From contig NW_005199684.1 in the NCBI RefSeq assembly GCF_000372725.1, forward strand, positions 792,030 to 856,029: a DNA stretch of 64,000 nucleotides. The letters run 5' to 3'. Shown one piece after another: positions 1-10,450 of this stretch. This stretch comes from Emiliania huxleyi CCMP1516 (lineage: Eukaryota; Haptophyta; Isochrysidales; Noelaerhabdaceae). How positions within the stretch are numbered: the first letter of the stretch is position 1; every line of letters begins with the position of its first letter. Made by a program: the position numbers and the translations under genes. The notes below the pieces were generated by a model. The model was not told where the DNA came from. It saw only the letters and a list, made by a program, of their open reading frames with translations, and ran no database searches.

Positions 1-734
1 GACGCCATCACCAAGGTGATGGCCGACCACACGGCGGCAGACGCCCTGGCCGCCGCGCGGCTGCTCGAGACGCAGTCGTTCGCTGGCATGCGCGGCCGCA
101 CGCACGAGGCCGCGTTTGTCATCGTGGACGAGGCGCAGAACGCTTCGCTGGCGCAGCTGAGGCTTACTTACCAACGAGAGTCGATCGTTATTACTTAGGC
201 GCAGAACGCGTCGCTGCAGCAGCTGAGGCGTCTCTCGGACCGACTCGGCGCCGCTGCTCTCCGCTCCACCCCCCCCCCCCTCCCCCCCCCCCCCCACACA
301 CACAACACTCCGCCTCTTCCTCTGCAGGCAACGGCTCGACGCTTTGCGTCCTCGGCGACGGCTCGCAGCCCGACCGGCGCGTGGGCGGCAACTGGTCGGC
401 GGGCGCCGACGGCATCTCATCCTCCATCGAGGCGTACGCCAAGGATCTGGACAAAGCTCGAGAAACTGGCATGCAGACCAGGATCGAGGTGGCGCGTCTC
501 ACCAACGCGGACATCTGCAGGAGCACACCCGCGAGGGAGATGCGCGGTTTCTTCTCGCAGATCGACAGCGAGGAGCCTGCACCGCGCCGACAGCGGCTGG
601 GCGGCGGCGCCGGCGAGCTCCTCCGGCAAGCCGTGGCGCCCTCCTCCGCTCGTGACGCCACGAGGCAGCGCGGCGACGAGGGTGCAATCTACGAGAATAG
701 AGATGCGCATGGGAGGAGATGCGCATGGCCGTGA
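1..734 (+). CDS. PhoH-like P-loop ATPase, 3' part (5' end outside window)
   Basis: This is the C-terminal part of a PhoH/RNA-helicase-like ATPase; the upstream part lies outside the window. Frame 1 gives MRGRTHEAAFVIVDEAQN, the PhoH Walker-B region (RGRT...IVDEAQN). After two introns comes LCVLGDGSQPDRR, matching the PhoH GD.sQ.D motif, followed by a stretch ending LTNADICRS that resembles the family's 'lt..DvvR' segment. I place exons at 1-132, 199-247 and 328-734; both introns (133-198, 248-327) are GC-AG and keep the frame. The tail after about base 560 is low-complexity and ends at TGA 732-734. The first intron contains a second copy of the adjoining exon sequence (see findings). The family is known as ATP-binding proteins linked to RNA metabolism; the substrate here is unknown. 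Confidence 0.75.
   Translation, partial: RHHQGDGRPHGGRRPGRRAAARDAVVRWHARPHARGRVCHRGRGAERFAGAAEAYLPTRVDRYYLGAERVAAAAEASLGPTRRRCSPLHPPPPPPPPPHTQHSASSSAGNGSTLCVLGDGSQPDRRVGGNWSAGADGISSSIEAYAKDLDKARETGMQTRIEVARLTNADICRSTPAREMRGFFSQIDSEEPAPRRQRLGGGAGELLRQAVAPSSARDATRQRGDEGAIYENRDAHGRRCAWP
131..229 (+). repeat. Tandem exon duplication that forms a GC-AG intron
   Basis: The segment starting AGGCGCAGAACGC at 131 recurs at 197, 66 bp downstream, as a 33-bp near-identical copy. The first copy is intronic if splicing uses GC at 133-134 and AG at 197-198. This exactly restores the PhoH reading DEAQNAS once. Confidence 0.65.
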
Positions 735-1009
735 TTTTTGTTTGCCGTGGGTAAACAGCAGTGAAGCTTTTTGTGAGTTGTGTTTTTGGTTGCCTCAGTG
801 GAGTTATTGTTATAAATAGGGGGACAACCATTATGCATGAACAGTGTACCATTCGATCAGGTGTGTCAACCTCAAGAGCTCAACCTACAACCAACCCGTT
901 TACTCTACGATTTTTGTATGAAAAGAGCTAAGAGGAATGCAGTCGAGAGGACAGGGGAGGGTGCAATGTTAGAAGGGGGGGGGGGGGCAGACAGACACAG
1001 GCCGCCGGT
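735..1009. other. Spacer, no gene recognised
   Basis: This is the likely 3' flank of the PhoH gene. It is less GC-rich than its surroundings around 735-930 and ends in a G-run near 976. I see no gene in it. Confidence 0.5.
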
Positions 1010-1177
1010 GAGGGCGAGGCTGTGGCCAGCTCCAGCCGACACGCTCACGGCGCGCTCGTCACCCAGCGTTGACGGAAGGCGGGTCGGCGTGTTGAGCCTC
1101 GTCACGCCCTCGCCGTGGCCAAGCAGCCCGGGTTGTAGTCTCGCGCCGAGCCGCACAACGACAGCCGGGTCGGTCAT
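1010..1177 (-). pseudogene. RCC1-repeat gene fragment
   Basis: Read on the minus strand, this stretch gives GLLGHGEGVTRLNTPTRLP and then AVSVSAGAGHSLALT. This is about one RCC1 beta-propeller blade (LGHG..., then the G.gHslALt motif). The similarity stops at a C/G homopolymer, there is no start codon and there are no neighbouring blades, so it looks like a stranded gene fragment. A second RCC1 scrap lies at 17066-17130 on the other strand. RCC1 repeats are common in chromatin and ubiquitin-ligase proteins; no function should be assumed here. Confidence 0.6.
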
Positions 1178-1232
1178 ATGGACTGCAGCTGGTCAGTGTC
1201 AGCGATTGCGTCGCGGCGTAGCGACGACACGG

Positions 1233-4213
1233 CTACTTTCTACGTCTCAAGCGGACGCCATCGATCGCCCTGGCCAGAAGACGCCCATTGGCGTCTTCAA
1301 CCGTCTTGACTAGCTGAAAGATCCTGCTCCCCTCCCGCACCCACTCCCTCAGCATGTTCTTCAGCCCACCTGCGAGAGAGACCTGCTCCCGCACGGCCGA
1401 GCTCAGCAGCGGCCCAAGGGCACTGAGCTCCATCGCGCCCTCGGGTGCACCCTCCAGAATGCTTCTCACCTCCTCCACGTGCTGCGGCTGGGGCTGCGGC
1501 GGCTGCGGCGGCCGGTGCTGCGGCCGGTGCTGGGGCTGGGGCTGGGGCTGGGGCTGCGGTGGTGGTCGCTGCTGCGGCTGCGGTGGTGGTCGCTGCTGCG
1601 GCGGCGGCGGTGGTCGCTGCTGCGGCAGCGGCGGTGGTCGCTGCTGCGGCTGCAGCTGCGGCTGCAGCTGCGGCGGCTGCGGCAGTTCCTGCGCCGGTTG
1701 AGAAACAGGCGCCGCCAGGAAGATGGCACGTTCGCTCGGCTCCACCGCAGGCGTCGCAGCGGGCTGGGACTGCTGCGGTGGCGGCTGCTGCTGGCGCGGT
1801 GGTGGCGGCGGCGGCTGCGGCGGCGGTGGTGGTCGCTGCGGGGTCGGCGGCGGTTGCTGCGGCTGCGGTGGCAGCGGATGAGGTGGCTGCACCGGCGGGA
1901 GAGGCGATGCCTGTAGCCGCGCCTCGCCCACGGTCAGAACACACGGCACCGCGGAGACCGCCTCTACGGTTGTGAATTCGATGAGCGCTAGCCGTCCGCC
2001 CCGGTGTGGCGTCACAAACTCCAGCTGCCGCACTACGCCATAGCGGTTGTACGCCGTGCGGAGCTGCGCCACGCCTGCCAACTCCGCCTGGTGGATTGGA
2101 TGAAGTGACATGGTCCTCATCGGGTCCCATGCCGCCTCGTCGAAGTGCTGAGCGGGGGGCGGCGGCGGTTGCAAGCGCGGAGGCGGTGGCGGCGGCGGTT
2201 GCAAGCGCGGAGGCGGTGGCGGTGGGGTGAGCTTCTGCTTCTTACCCGCTGCCCGCGGCTCCACCTCCACCGCTCGCTTCGAAACCGGCCCGCCGGGAGT
2301 AGTGGCAGGTGAGGATTCGGCGGCGGCAGAGGCGGCGGCAGGGACTGCGGAGGAGGGGGCGGCGGCAGAGGTGGCGGCAGGGACTGCGGAGGAGGGGGCG
2401 GCGGCAGAGGCAGCGGCAGGGACTGCGGCCGCCATCTGCCCTGGGCTGATGAATGAAGTGCTCACGGCTGAACCGTCGAGCCTCTTCTGGCGCTTGTGCG
2501 ACTCAGAGGAGCCCGGAGCGGCCGCGGCGGAGGGTTTCGCAACCATGCGTACCGTGCACGTGCTGCCCACAGTCACAACCTCAAAGAGGCCACGGGAACA
2601 AGCCTCGATCCGGTCCTTGGCCTTTGCACCCCCCTGCGACCCAGCGTTCCGCCAAGCCGGGATCATCCGATCCAGCTCTGTGCAGAGGCAGCTCAGTAAC
2701 AAGCTGCCGCCGCGGGCTTGAAGGAACGAGGCAGCGACCGCACGAGCCGCCTCGGCGATCGCGCGCTCCGCCTCTCCCGCGGCGGCGCCGCTGCCCGTGT
2801 CGGCGACTGTCGGCGCCGATGCGAAAGACGCCTCTGGACACAGCCTGCTCACGTCGGCCTCGGCGCTCTCTAGGGCGTACTGAAGCGCCTGCGCCTCCTT
2901 CGCCTCCACGAGCACCGGCCGCAGCGCAGCCGACGCCGCATCCGCTGCGTGGTTGAGCAGCGAGTCGCCGTGCAAGAGGAGGTGGTCGCAATCAGAGGCA
3001 CGCTCGGGAGTCCTCTCAATGAGACGGTAGTTGCGAGGGTCCCGCTCCGACACGAGCTGGTCGTCGGCGCCCGCGAGATGATACACCGCTTCGCCATTCT
3101 CGTCAAACGCCTTGGCTTTTAGAAGGCGGTGGATTGCTTCTTGCAGGAGGCGATAGCAAGGCCGCAAGCCGTTGGCGAGGGCAGAGAGGCAGCCACGGCC
3201 GCCGGGCAGCAGAAAGTCGGCCTCCTCGATGCACGCGTACACCTCCGCATCAATCCTGGAGGCGATCGGCTCCTGCTGCAGCAGGTGCGACGGCTCGACA
3301 CCGAGGGCCCGCCGCGCCTGTCGAAGCCGCCCGCCGAAAGCGCGCAGCACATCGAGCGGCGAGGGGTGCTCCGGCAACGAGACGAGAGTGGCGTAGAAGC
3401 GCGCCGCGGTGTCGAGCTTGCCGCTGGAGTCGAAGAGAAGCCATACCGACGGGTCATCAACGATGCGCTCGTGTGCAACGTCTGCGGGTACATCATGCCA
3501 GTACAGCTTCGGATTGGGACCGTCCGCGGGCACGTTCTGCGGGATGAGCCAACCTTCCGGCGCTTCCGGGTCCGGCTCGTACGCCTTGTAGTTGGAGAAG
3601 GTTTTCATCGCAAACTGCACCGCCGCGTACAGCTCGTAGCAGGGCTCGATCAGCGCGTACGAGGCGTTGCACACCGCCTCGACCACCGACCCAGCCGCGT
3701 TGCCGGCCCGCTCCGCGTCGTCAAAAAGGCGCGCCGCGCAACGGCAGGAGCAGATGCTGTCGTGCAACCCTTGCGCCTGCGCCCCTTGCGCCTTTCTCGT
3801 GAGGAGCGCGATGGTGCGCACGCGCCACTCCAGAACAGCAGCGGTGACGTGGTACTTGGCGAGCCCACGCTGCAATCTCTCGCCAACAGCGACGAGAACC
3901 GCGCGCCACTTGACGGCTAAGCCCCTGTACGCTGGGTCGGGCTGGCGCAGCGCGTGTGCTGCCTGCTGCCGCGCCGTCACCACTGCCTCCGACAGCGCGA
4001 GCGCCTCCCGCCGCAGAATCGCAGCGCTCGCCTTGGCCTGCGCCGGTTTGGCGCTCATCAGAGCTGACGCGCTGCTAGAGCTTGGCCGCTCGTCTCGCTC
4101 GCGACCGCTGTCCGCTACCGCCCGCGGGCGTTGCGGCGGCCGCTCGACCGATGACGGCAGCAGCAGTGGCTCAGCCGACGAGGGCGGCGGCGGCGGCGGC
4201 GGCGGCGGCGGCT

Positions 4214-4250
<37 letters not shown>

Positions 4251-7100
4251 AAGAGGCTCGCACGGGCCGGGAAGCTCGCGCTTCGCCTCACGTGCAGAGG
4301 TCGCCCGCGACGTTTCGCTGCTGCTGCTCGCCCGGGCGGGCTCTGCCTGCAAGTTGAGCGAGCCGGACGGGCGGGATCGCCTCGCGATGCGATAGGAAGG
4401 CTTCTTGACCGGGGTTGGCTCCGCCCCGGCCGCCGGCGCCAGCGCCGGCGCCGCTTCCCCTCCCTCTGCCGCCTCCGCGGAGGAGCAGATCACGCCCGCC
4501 AGCTCGTTGGGCTTGCTGCGCGAGGAAGCGGGTGATGCATCGCTGTCGCTGTCCGATCCCTGCGAGGCCGAGAGCGCGGATCGCTCCGCCTCGCGCTGCG
4601 CCACGAGCTCCTCCGCCCTCGCGACCAGTGCCGGCGGCAGCTCGCCCTTTCCCACCCACTCGTCGTCCAGCTTTGCCCCGCGGAGCCGGCCCTCCTCCTG
4701 CTCCGCCGCCTGCTCGTATCCGCCGTCGCTGATCCTCCCGCGCGGGCGGCGAGGGCCGGATGAGGGCGCCGGCGGACGCCCTAGCAGCGGCGGCAGCCTC
4801 GCGCCGCACGCCTGACAGCTCCGCACCTGCGGGTCGTCGCAGAGGAGCGTGCACGTCGAGCACGCGCGAGCCGGGGCCCTCGCCGCGTCCTCTGCCGAGG
4901 TAGCCGCCGCGTCCTCTGCCGAGAGCGCACCCGTCATGTGCGGCTCCTCCTCATCGCTTGAAGTGTCGAAGGCGTGGAGGTGCTGCAAAGAGGAGGTAGT
5001 ATCGTCACCTTCAAAGCCGACAACCTCCAAGTCGTCGAGACCCCAGTCGTCCAAATCTTCGTACTGAGTCTCGCCGTTGTCGTACGCGACGCAGAGCCCA
5101 CGCCGGGAGGAGTAGCTCTTGATCACGCCGGCGAACCACTCCTTGTCTCCCTTCTCGGTCTCCCACCTGAAACGCACGTGTGTGCCCGCGGGGAGCATCC
5201 TCGATCGGATCCTCCCGCCCATCACACCCGCTTCCGCCGCTTCCGCCGCAGCCGCCGCCGCTCCCGCCGCCGCCGCTTCCGCTGTCGCCGCTGCCGCCGC
5301 CGCCCCCGTCGCGTCCTCCACCTCGCACTCCACTTCCAACTCGCTCTCAGCACCGGACTCGTGCCCGGAGGAGGCGGCGGCAGCGGTTGCCACGAGCCCA
5401 GAGGGCCTCGACTCACCGCGGCCGGAAGCGCTGGCCGCCGCGGCAGCGGAGGTGTAGTCCTTGCCCTCAGGGCTGACGTACTTCCAGTGGCTGTTCTTAG
5501 CCGCATTGCGGCAGGCCTCGCGGATGCGCCACCCGGCGTCAAAGGCGCCCGGCCACAGCTTGCGGTCGGTGGTCGCGCGGTCGCGCTCTGCAAGCGCCGG
5601 CTTCTCCACCCGCGCGTCTGCCCCCCCAGACACCCGCCCCTCGCCCGTGCCACCGCGAGTGGAAGCCTCCCCGCGGCAACGCTCCGCCGCCCCCACGTCG
5701 GCTGGAGTGGGCGAGGACACAGACCTGCCGGGCTCTGCGCTCGCCCACTTTGCTGCTGCTCTGCGGCCGCCCTCATCGACCCGCAACGCCTGTCCGCCGG
5801 CCTCAGAGGCCTCGGCCTCCTTCCAGGGCCGTGGGTAGGCGGGGCCGTAGTCCCACGTGAGCTCGACGCCCGCGGGGATGTCGTGCGCTGCCTGGAGAAA
5901 GGCGCGCTTCGGGAGCACGCCGTCTGGATTCTTGGCCGAGGGCTTCTCAAAGCGAGGGATGTAGACGAGGCGGAGGTTGGGCGCCTCCTCCGAGTCGTTG
6001 ATGAAGCGCCACAGCCCCCCCTCCGTCTTCGGGTCGATGTACTGCAGCCGATCGCCCGCCGCGCGCTTAGCCTCGCTAATATTCTCGGGGAAGCCCACCG
6101 CGTAGGTCTTGTCCTCGAGCTGCTCGTACTCCTCGAACGAGAGGCAGCGGCCGACGATCTCCACCACAAACTCCGTGTCCTTAATGTCTCGCGTGCAGCG
6201 CAAGCCCCACCCGCGCGTTGGACCCGCAAAGAAGGCCTCCAGCTCCTTGTACGGCACCCACTTGACGTTCGGGTCGACGCCGGTCAGCATCTCATCCGCA
6301 GGGTAGGGCGCGCGCCACTGCCGGCTGCCATCGGCCGCGACCCAGAAGCTCCCCTTATCGTTGATGTCCTCGTAGCAGTGCGTAGAGGCGGCGGCACGCG
6401 CCTTCAGGCCGGGGAGCCGGTCGCGGTCGCGCTGGTCGAGCGCGAGGGGCGGCGGCTCGAGGCCCTGCGGAATGGGCGCGGCCATCAGCGTCGTGTTTTG
6501 GAAGGAGGTGACGAGGCCGCGCTGCTCCAGCGAGCTCATCGCGCTCTTCTCCGCCGCGCCGCAGAACTTTTTGGCGTGCAGCCCCTGCCGGACCCAAAAG
6601 GCACGAGACTCGTCTGTGGCTGAGACGACGAGGGTTTGCAGGCCGAGGCGGCGACCGAGCCCTGCGAGGGCCGCATAGAGCGCAGAGCCGAAGCCTTGCC
6701 CCCGGAATTTCTTGGCTGTAGCGAAGAGAGGGACCTCGAGCACCGAGCCAGCACGCACGTGCACAACTGCGGCGGCGAGCACATGTCGCGTCTCGCTGTC
6801 AAGAAGTACGGCGCGCTCAGCGTCCTTGAAGGGCCCGGTTAAATCGAGCGCGGCGCGGTTGTCGCTAAGTGAGCCGAAGGACGCCTTGAGCAGCTTTGTC
6901 GCCTCAACACCACCAGCGCTGGCGCCTCCGCAATCCAATGCCAGCTTTCTCGGTGAGAGCAGCGCCGCAATCGCAGCGTCGTCGCACGGCAGCTGCAGGG
7001 CCGGGCTGGACGCAGGGCGCCGCCCGCTTCGGCGAGGTGGCGTTGGCCCGACGTCTGGGCCAGGCGGAGGCAAATCCTCGCCGAGCCTCGCTCCGCACAT
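1233..7100 (-). CDS. Giant multidomain chromatin-type protein (GNAT + SET + Tudor-like + RanBP2 zinc finger + RRM-like + LOTUS-like)
   Basis: One uninterrupted ORF of 1955 residues starts at a true ATG (7098-7100). In order: residues about 95-180 are a GNAT acetyltransferase fold with the acetyl-CoA loop FRGQGFGSALY; 288-420 are a SET methyltransferase domain (RGWGLRC, RFINDS, ELTWDYG); about 525-552 are a short MBD-like stretch (HWKYVSPEGKDYT); 630-695 are Tudor/agenet-like (RFRWETEKGDKEWFAGVIKS); 745-770 are a RanBP2-type Cys4 finger (CSTC..C..C). Poly-Pro tracts follow, then a helical region, a LOTUS/OST-HTH-like domain (around residues 1440-1510), an RRM-like stretch, and a second LOTUS-like domain near the C-terminus. 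The combination suggests a nuclear writer of acetyl and methyl marks with RNA-binding modules; this is inference from domains. In-frame introns in the Ala- or Pro-rich linkers cannot be excluded. The usual SET NHS motif reads NDS. Confidence 0.8.
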
Positions 7101-7705
7101 TGGCAGGTCAGTCTCGGGCCTCGCTCGCGGGCAAGGTCATTCTCGGGGCAAGGTCTGGTCGCGCGAGCTGTTTCTTTTGACCTACTGTCCACTAGTGTGA
7201 ACAGGTGGGAGCAGCAGCTTCTGACCACGGCGCCGCAGGCGCCTGTTGATAGGTCCAGGTGATAGCCCTGGATGGGCAATGCATACGCCTCACTGGGCCT
7301 TAGATCGCCCGACCGCGTCCCCCCGGTGCTTGCTCTGCCGGCCGTCGGATTTGTGACTCCGCCGCACCGCGCCGCGGCCGGGGGCCCTCCGGAGGCCGAG
7401 GATGGCCGTGACGGACCGGGACGAGCTCTGAGAGGTTCAGTGTCAGTGTATATATTGTAGAGACCAACCATGTCCACAATATCTCTCCAGTCTAGCTAAG
7501 CCTGGGAAGGCGATGCCGGGGCCGTACAGCAGCTTGATGGTGCTTCGCCGGCGTGCGTCCCGGAGCGGTCCCGGACGGGCGGTCCGGGGGAGGAAAATGG
7601 AGGACAACGCCGACGCCGCTCTGATTCGACTTTTTACTTCAAACAAAGACAGTCGCACGCGCCGCAGGGTGATCGGACGCAAGAACGCGCCTCGCCTGTT
7701 GGTGC
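7101..7705. other. Divergent intergenic region
   Basis: This is the shared upstream region of the minus-strand multidomain gene and the plus-strand proline-rich membrane protein gene. The A/T-rich stretch around 7445-7500 (TATATATTG) could be promoter sequence, but no motif is convincing. Confidence 0.4.
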
Positions 7706-8391
7706 ATGCCAGCCAGGCACCTGCTCGCGCTCCTCGGGAAAGCTCTCGTGGCCCATGCTTGGCTCGGAGGCACGTCCGCACCCTCGCTGCCTCCTCCACC
7801 ACAGCCACCACCCGATTGCTGGTTCATGGGAAAGAAGGTTGATCCAGAGCTCTGTATCCTACCCCCGCCGCCCGTGCCAAGCCCTCCACCACCGCCTCCG
7901 CCGACGCCCTTTCCACCTCCGCAAAATTCCACTGGGTACCTTCCTGAAACCGGCGACGACCTTCACGCAAGAAACGTGATGTACGTGGGCGGATGCGTGT
8001 CTGCCCTGGCCGTGACGGGCATGGTGGGTGCCTACGCCTACTCGCAGGTCGACGAGCCAACCTCCACTGCGGGAGCCGCAGCTCGCAGCTTCAAGGCTGC
8101 CGTAACAGGCGTGTGTGCCCCCCCCGTGACCAATCCATTGCGTGCTCACCTCCTTCCCTTCGCGGCCAGGTCGACTTGCGGATCCCGTGAAGGGAGGGGT
8201 GCCAAAGTCGAATCCCAAAGAGGTGCATGCACGGCCGTTGCACTACCACCGCTCCGAGGCCATTTCTGAAAGCACCGATCGTGTATCAGGTGTACGCCTC
8301 GCTGCCTCACCAGCCGAGAGCGAAGGAACCGGGAGGGGCGTATCAAAAGCTCGCCGAGGATCAGATGGAGCCGGGTGGTGCGGCCGCTTAG
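7706..8391 (+). CDS. Small proline-rich single-pass membrane protein, 3 exons
   Basis: Exons are 7706-8108, 8170-8222 and 8290-8391 (185 residues). Intron 1 is GC-AG and intron 2 is GT-AG (67 nt); both junctions keep the frame. The ATG at 7706 opens a signal-peptide-like start (MPARHLLALLGKALVAHAWL). A proline-rich ectodomain with PPPPVPSPPPPPPP follows, then a transmembrane segment (VMYVGGCVSALAVTGMVGAY) and a short cytoplasmic tail ending KLAEDQMEPGGAAA. The layout is that of a type I surface protein with a wall-like extracellular stalk. I do not recognise the family. The choice of exons is supported by the continuous hydrophilic tail that appears only after splicing. Confidence 0.6.
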
Positions 8392-8644
8392 CACCTCCAA
8401 TTCTCTCCCCCCCCCCTCCTCCTTTCCGGTGGTCCTCAGTCCCGGGCTAGGTCGCTCCTAGAGAAACTCGAACAGGGGAGCTAGGAGGAAAGCATCCCGC
8501 AAGGGTGGACTACATGGGTTGCATCTAGTGACCTCTGGTCGAGTATTGCCGCACCAAATAGATGGCGATTGCGCCGCGGTGGCAGGGGCGAAAGGAAATT
8601 TTTTCGGACTGTCCCCCCCCACCCCGAACTCGCCACGGCGCCAT
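8392..8644. other. Spacer upstream of the EEP/EF-hand gene
   Basis: This holds C-runs and the 5' flank of the next gene. The reading frame of that gene is open back to 8519, but only from a TTG codon. Confidence 0.4.
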
Positions 8645-10450
8645 ATGGGGTCAGTGCACTCGTCGGTCGCGACACGTCTCTCGAGCTTGCAGCGTGTCTC
8701 ACGGCTTGAGCCCTCCTGGCTGCGTACAATCTCACAACGCTTCACCCGGTCCGCAGAAGCTGTTCTGGAGAAGCCAGCGTCGCCAGTCATCGTCCGATGC
8801 GGGCAATACAATGTGCTCGCATCGTACCTGGGGGATAATCGGCAGCCGTGGTTCTTGCATGGGCTAAGCACGCTTACCCAGGATCGCCGTTCAAAGATCA
8901 TCGAGAAGTTCTACGAGCGTGACGAGTCGGGGCGATACAAGAATGTTGGCTGGCCGCGGTGGGCGGAGGAGCTGATGACGGCGGAGGAGCAGCAGCTCGT
9001 CGAGGAGGAGCACGAGCGTCATTTTAAGTGGGAGGCGCGGAAGGAGCGACTGTTGCAGCGTATTGTTGCGCTGGACGCAGACGTGCTCTCCCTCGTCGAA
9101 CTCGACCGCTGGGAGGACTGGTTCGCGCCAGCGCTCAAGCAGCACGGCTACTCATCAATTTGGTGCAAGCGTCCGCGCGAGACCTCGCACGATGGATGCG
9201 CTGTGTTCTGGCGAGACCCCTTCTCGCTGATTGCCCACAAGAGCATCGAGTTTATCGACCGGGCCGACCCCGTCACAGGACGCACCTACAAAGATCGTGT
9301 CTGCATCTTTGCGCTCCTGCAGACCACGTGTGGCCAAAGGATGCTCTTCCTCTCGACGCACCTCGCGAGGAACCCTGACGACCCAACCATGGATCGCATC
9401 CGAGTGCGCGAGACAGCACAACTTCTCTACGCGCTCACCGCCTTTGCCCGAGAGCATGGGGCGATCGACGCGCCCGTGGTGATGGCGGGGGATTTCAACA
9501 CCACAAACTTTCGTCAGCTAGCGGCAGCGGCCAGGACGCTCTTCGAGCTCAGCCACGAGACGGTGCACCCATTCGTCTTCAATGCCTTTGCGGCTGCCTC
9601 CCAGCCCACATCGGTCACTGCTTGCCGCAAGATGTGCATCGACTACATCTTTTTCGAGCCCTCGAAGCTCGAGCTGCTCGAGGTGCTCGACCAGCCAGCC
9701 CTCGAGTGCTGCAAGCCGATCCCGAACGCCGAACACCCGTCGGACCACCTGCCGGTGCTGCTCACGATGCGTTTCCGGCCTTCCGCATACCACCAAGTCC
9801 ATCTGGCTCGTGCTTGGGCGCAGATGCTGCTGAGTCACGACGGCATCAGCGACGTCCTCGACGAGTCGCAGTGCAGCGTCCCTCCAGAAAAACGCCTCGA
9901 GCGGCCGCTCGCGTCGACGCAGCTCGACGCAGCCTTTGACTTCTTTGCTGGCAGCTGCGCCACCCACGACAGCATTGGCGAGGAGGCGCTGGTTGCTCGC
10001 TTCAGAAGCCTCGGCAGCGACTTGGCTCCTCACGCCCCGGCACTGGTCAAGATCCTGCGCGAGGCGTCCGTCCCGGCGGATGGAGAACCATTCCCGCCGC
10101 TCAGCCGTTCGACATTCAGGGACTGCTACCTGCACGCGCTGCGCATGCAGGAAAGGTCCTCGCGTGATGTCCAATGGGCCTTCGCATTTTTCGACGCCGA
10201 CGGCAGCGGTCGGTTGCGACACGAAGAGCTCCGCACCGGCTTCGCGGCGGTCTGTCCCTTCCCCATGTCTGAAGCAAGGCTGGACGAGATATGGCGTGCG
10301 TGCGATGGGAACCACGATGGCCACGTATCGCCGCATGAATTCTTTGATGCCCTCTTCCGTGCGAGGTATGGACTGCCCCATCCGGTCTCGCGCCCGCTGT
10401 CAGCCGCGGAGGCGGACCCAGCCACCGTGGATCCCCCTCATTCGCAATGA
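8645..10450 (+). CDS. Endonuclease/exonuclease/phosphatase (CCR4/nocturnin-like) enzyme with C-terminal EF-hands
   Basis: This is a single-exon 601-residue protein. I chose the ATG at 8645 because it gives MGSVHSS, a good N-myristoylation signal. The EEP fold carries all the expected metal and catalytic motifs in order: CGQYNVLA, LSLVELDRW (catalytic Glu), FLSTHL, MAGDFNTTNF, CIDYIFFE and HPSDHLPVLL. This matches the CCR4/Angel/nocturnin branch, whose members are mRNA deadenylases or phosphatases; the substrate here is not known. The last 120 residues hold one clear EF-hand (DADGSGRLRHEE) and a second (DGNHDGHVSPHE). A predicted lipid anchor plus calcium-binding tail on an EEP enzyme suggests a calcium-regulated membrane enzyme. 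Confidence 0.8.
   Translation: MGSVHSSVATRLSSLQRVSRLEPSWLRTISQRFTRSAEAVLEKPASPVIVRCGQYNVLASYLGDNRQPWFLHGLSTLTQDRRSKIIEKFYERDESGRYKNVGWPRWAEELMTAEEQQLVEEEHERHFKWEARKERLLQRIVALDADVLSLVELDRWEDWFAPALKQHGYSSIWCKRPRETSHDGCAVFWRDPFSLIAHKSIEFIDRADPVTGRTYKDRVCIFALLQTTCGQRMLFLSTHLARNPDDPTMDRIRVRETAQLLYALTAFAREHGAIDAPVVMAGDFNTTNFRQLAAAARTLFELSHETVHPFVFNAFAAASQPTSVTACRKMCIDYIFFEPSKLELLEVLDQPALECCKPIPNAEHPSDHLPVLLTMRFRPSAYHQVHLARAWAQMLLSHDGISDVLDESQCSVPPEKRLERPLASTQLDAAFDFFAGSCATHDSIGEEALVARFRSLGSDLAPHAPALVKILREASVPADGEPFPPLSRSTFRDCYLHALRMQERSSRDVQWAFAFFDADGSGRLRHEELRTGFAAVCPFPMSEARLDEIWRACDGNHDGHVSPHEFFDALFRARYGLPHPVSRPLSAAEADPATVDPPHSQ

Noticed and set aside
1445..1975. Plus-strand Ala/Val-rich ORF opposite the large multidomain gene
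   Set aside because: It is the antisense shadow of CAG/CCG-type Gln/Pro repeats in the real minus-strand gene.
4974..6623. 549-codon plus-strand ORF
   Set aside because: It overlaps the SET/Tudor part of the minus-strand gene, whose frame has recognisable domains; the plus frame is a high-GC shadow.
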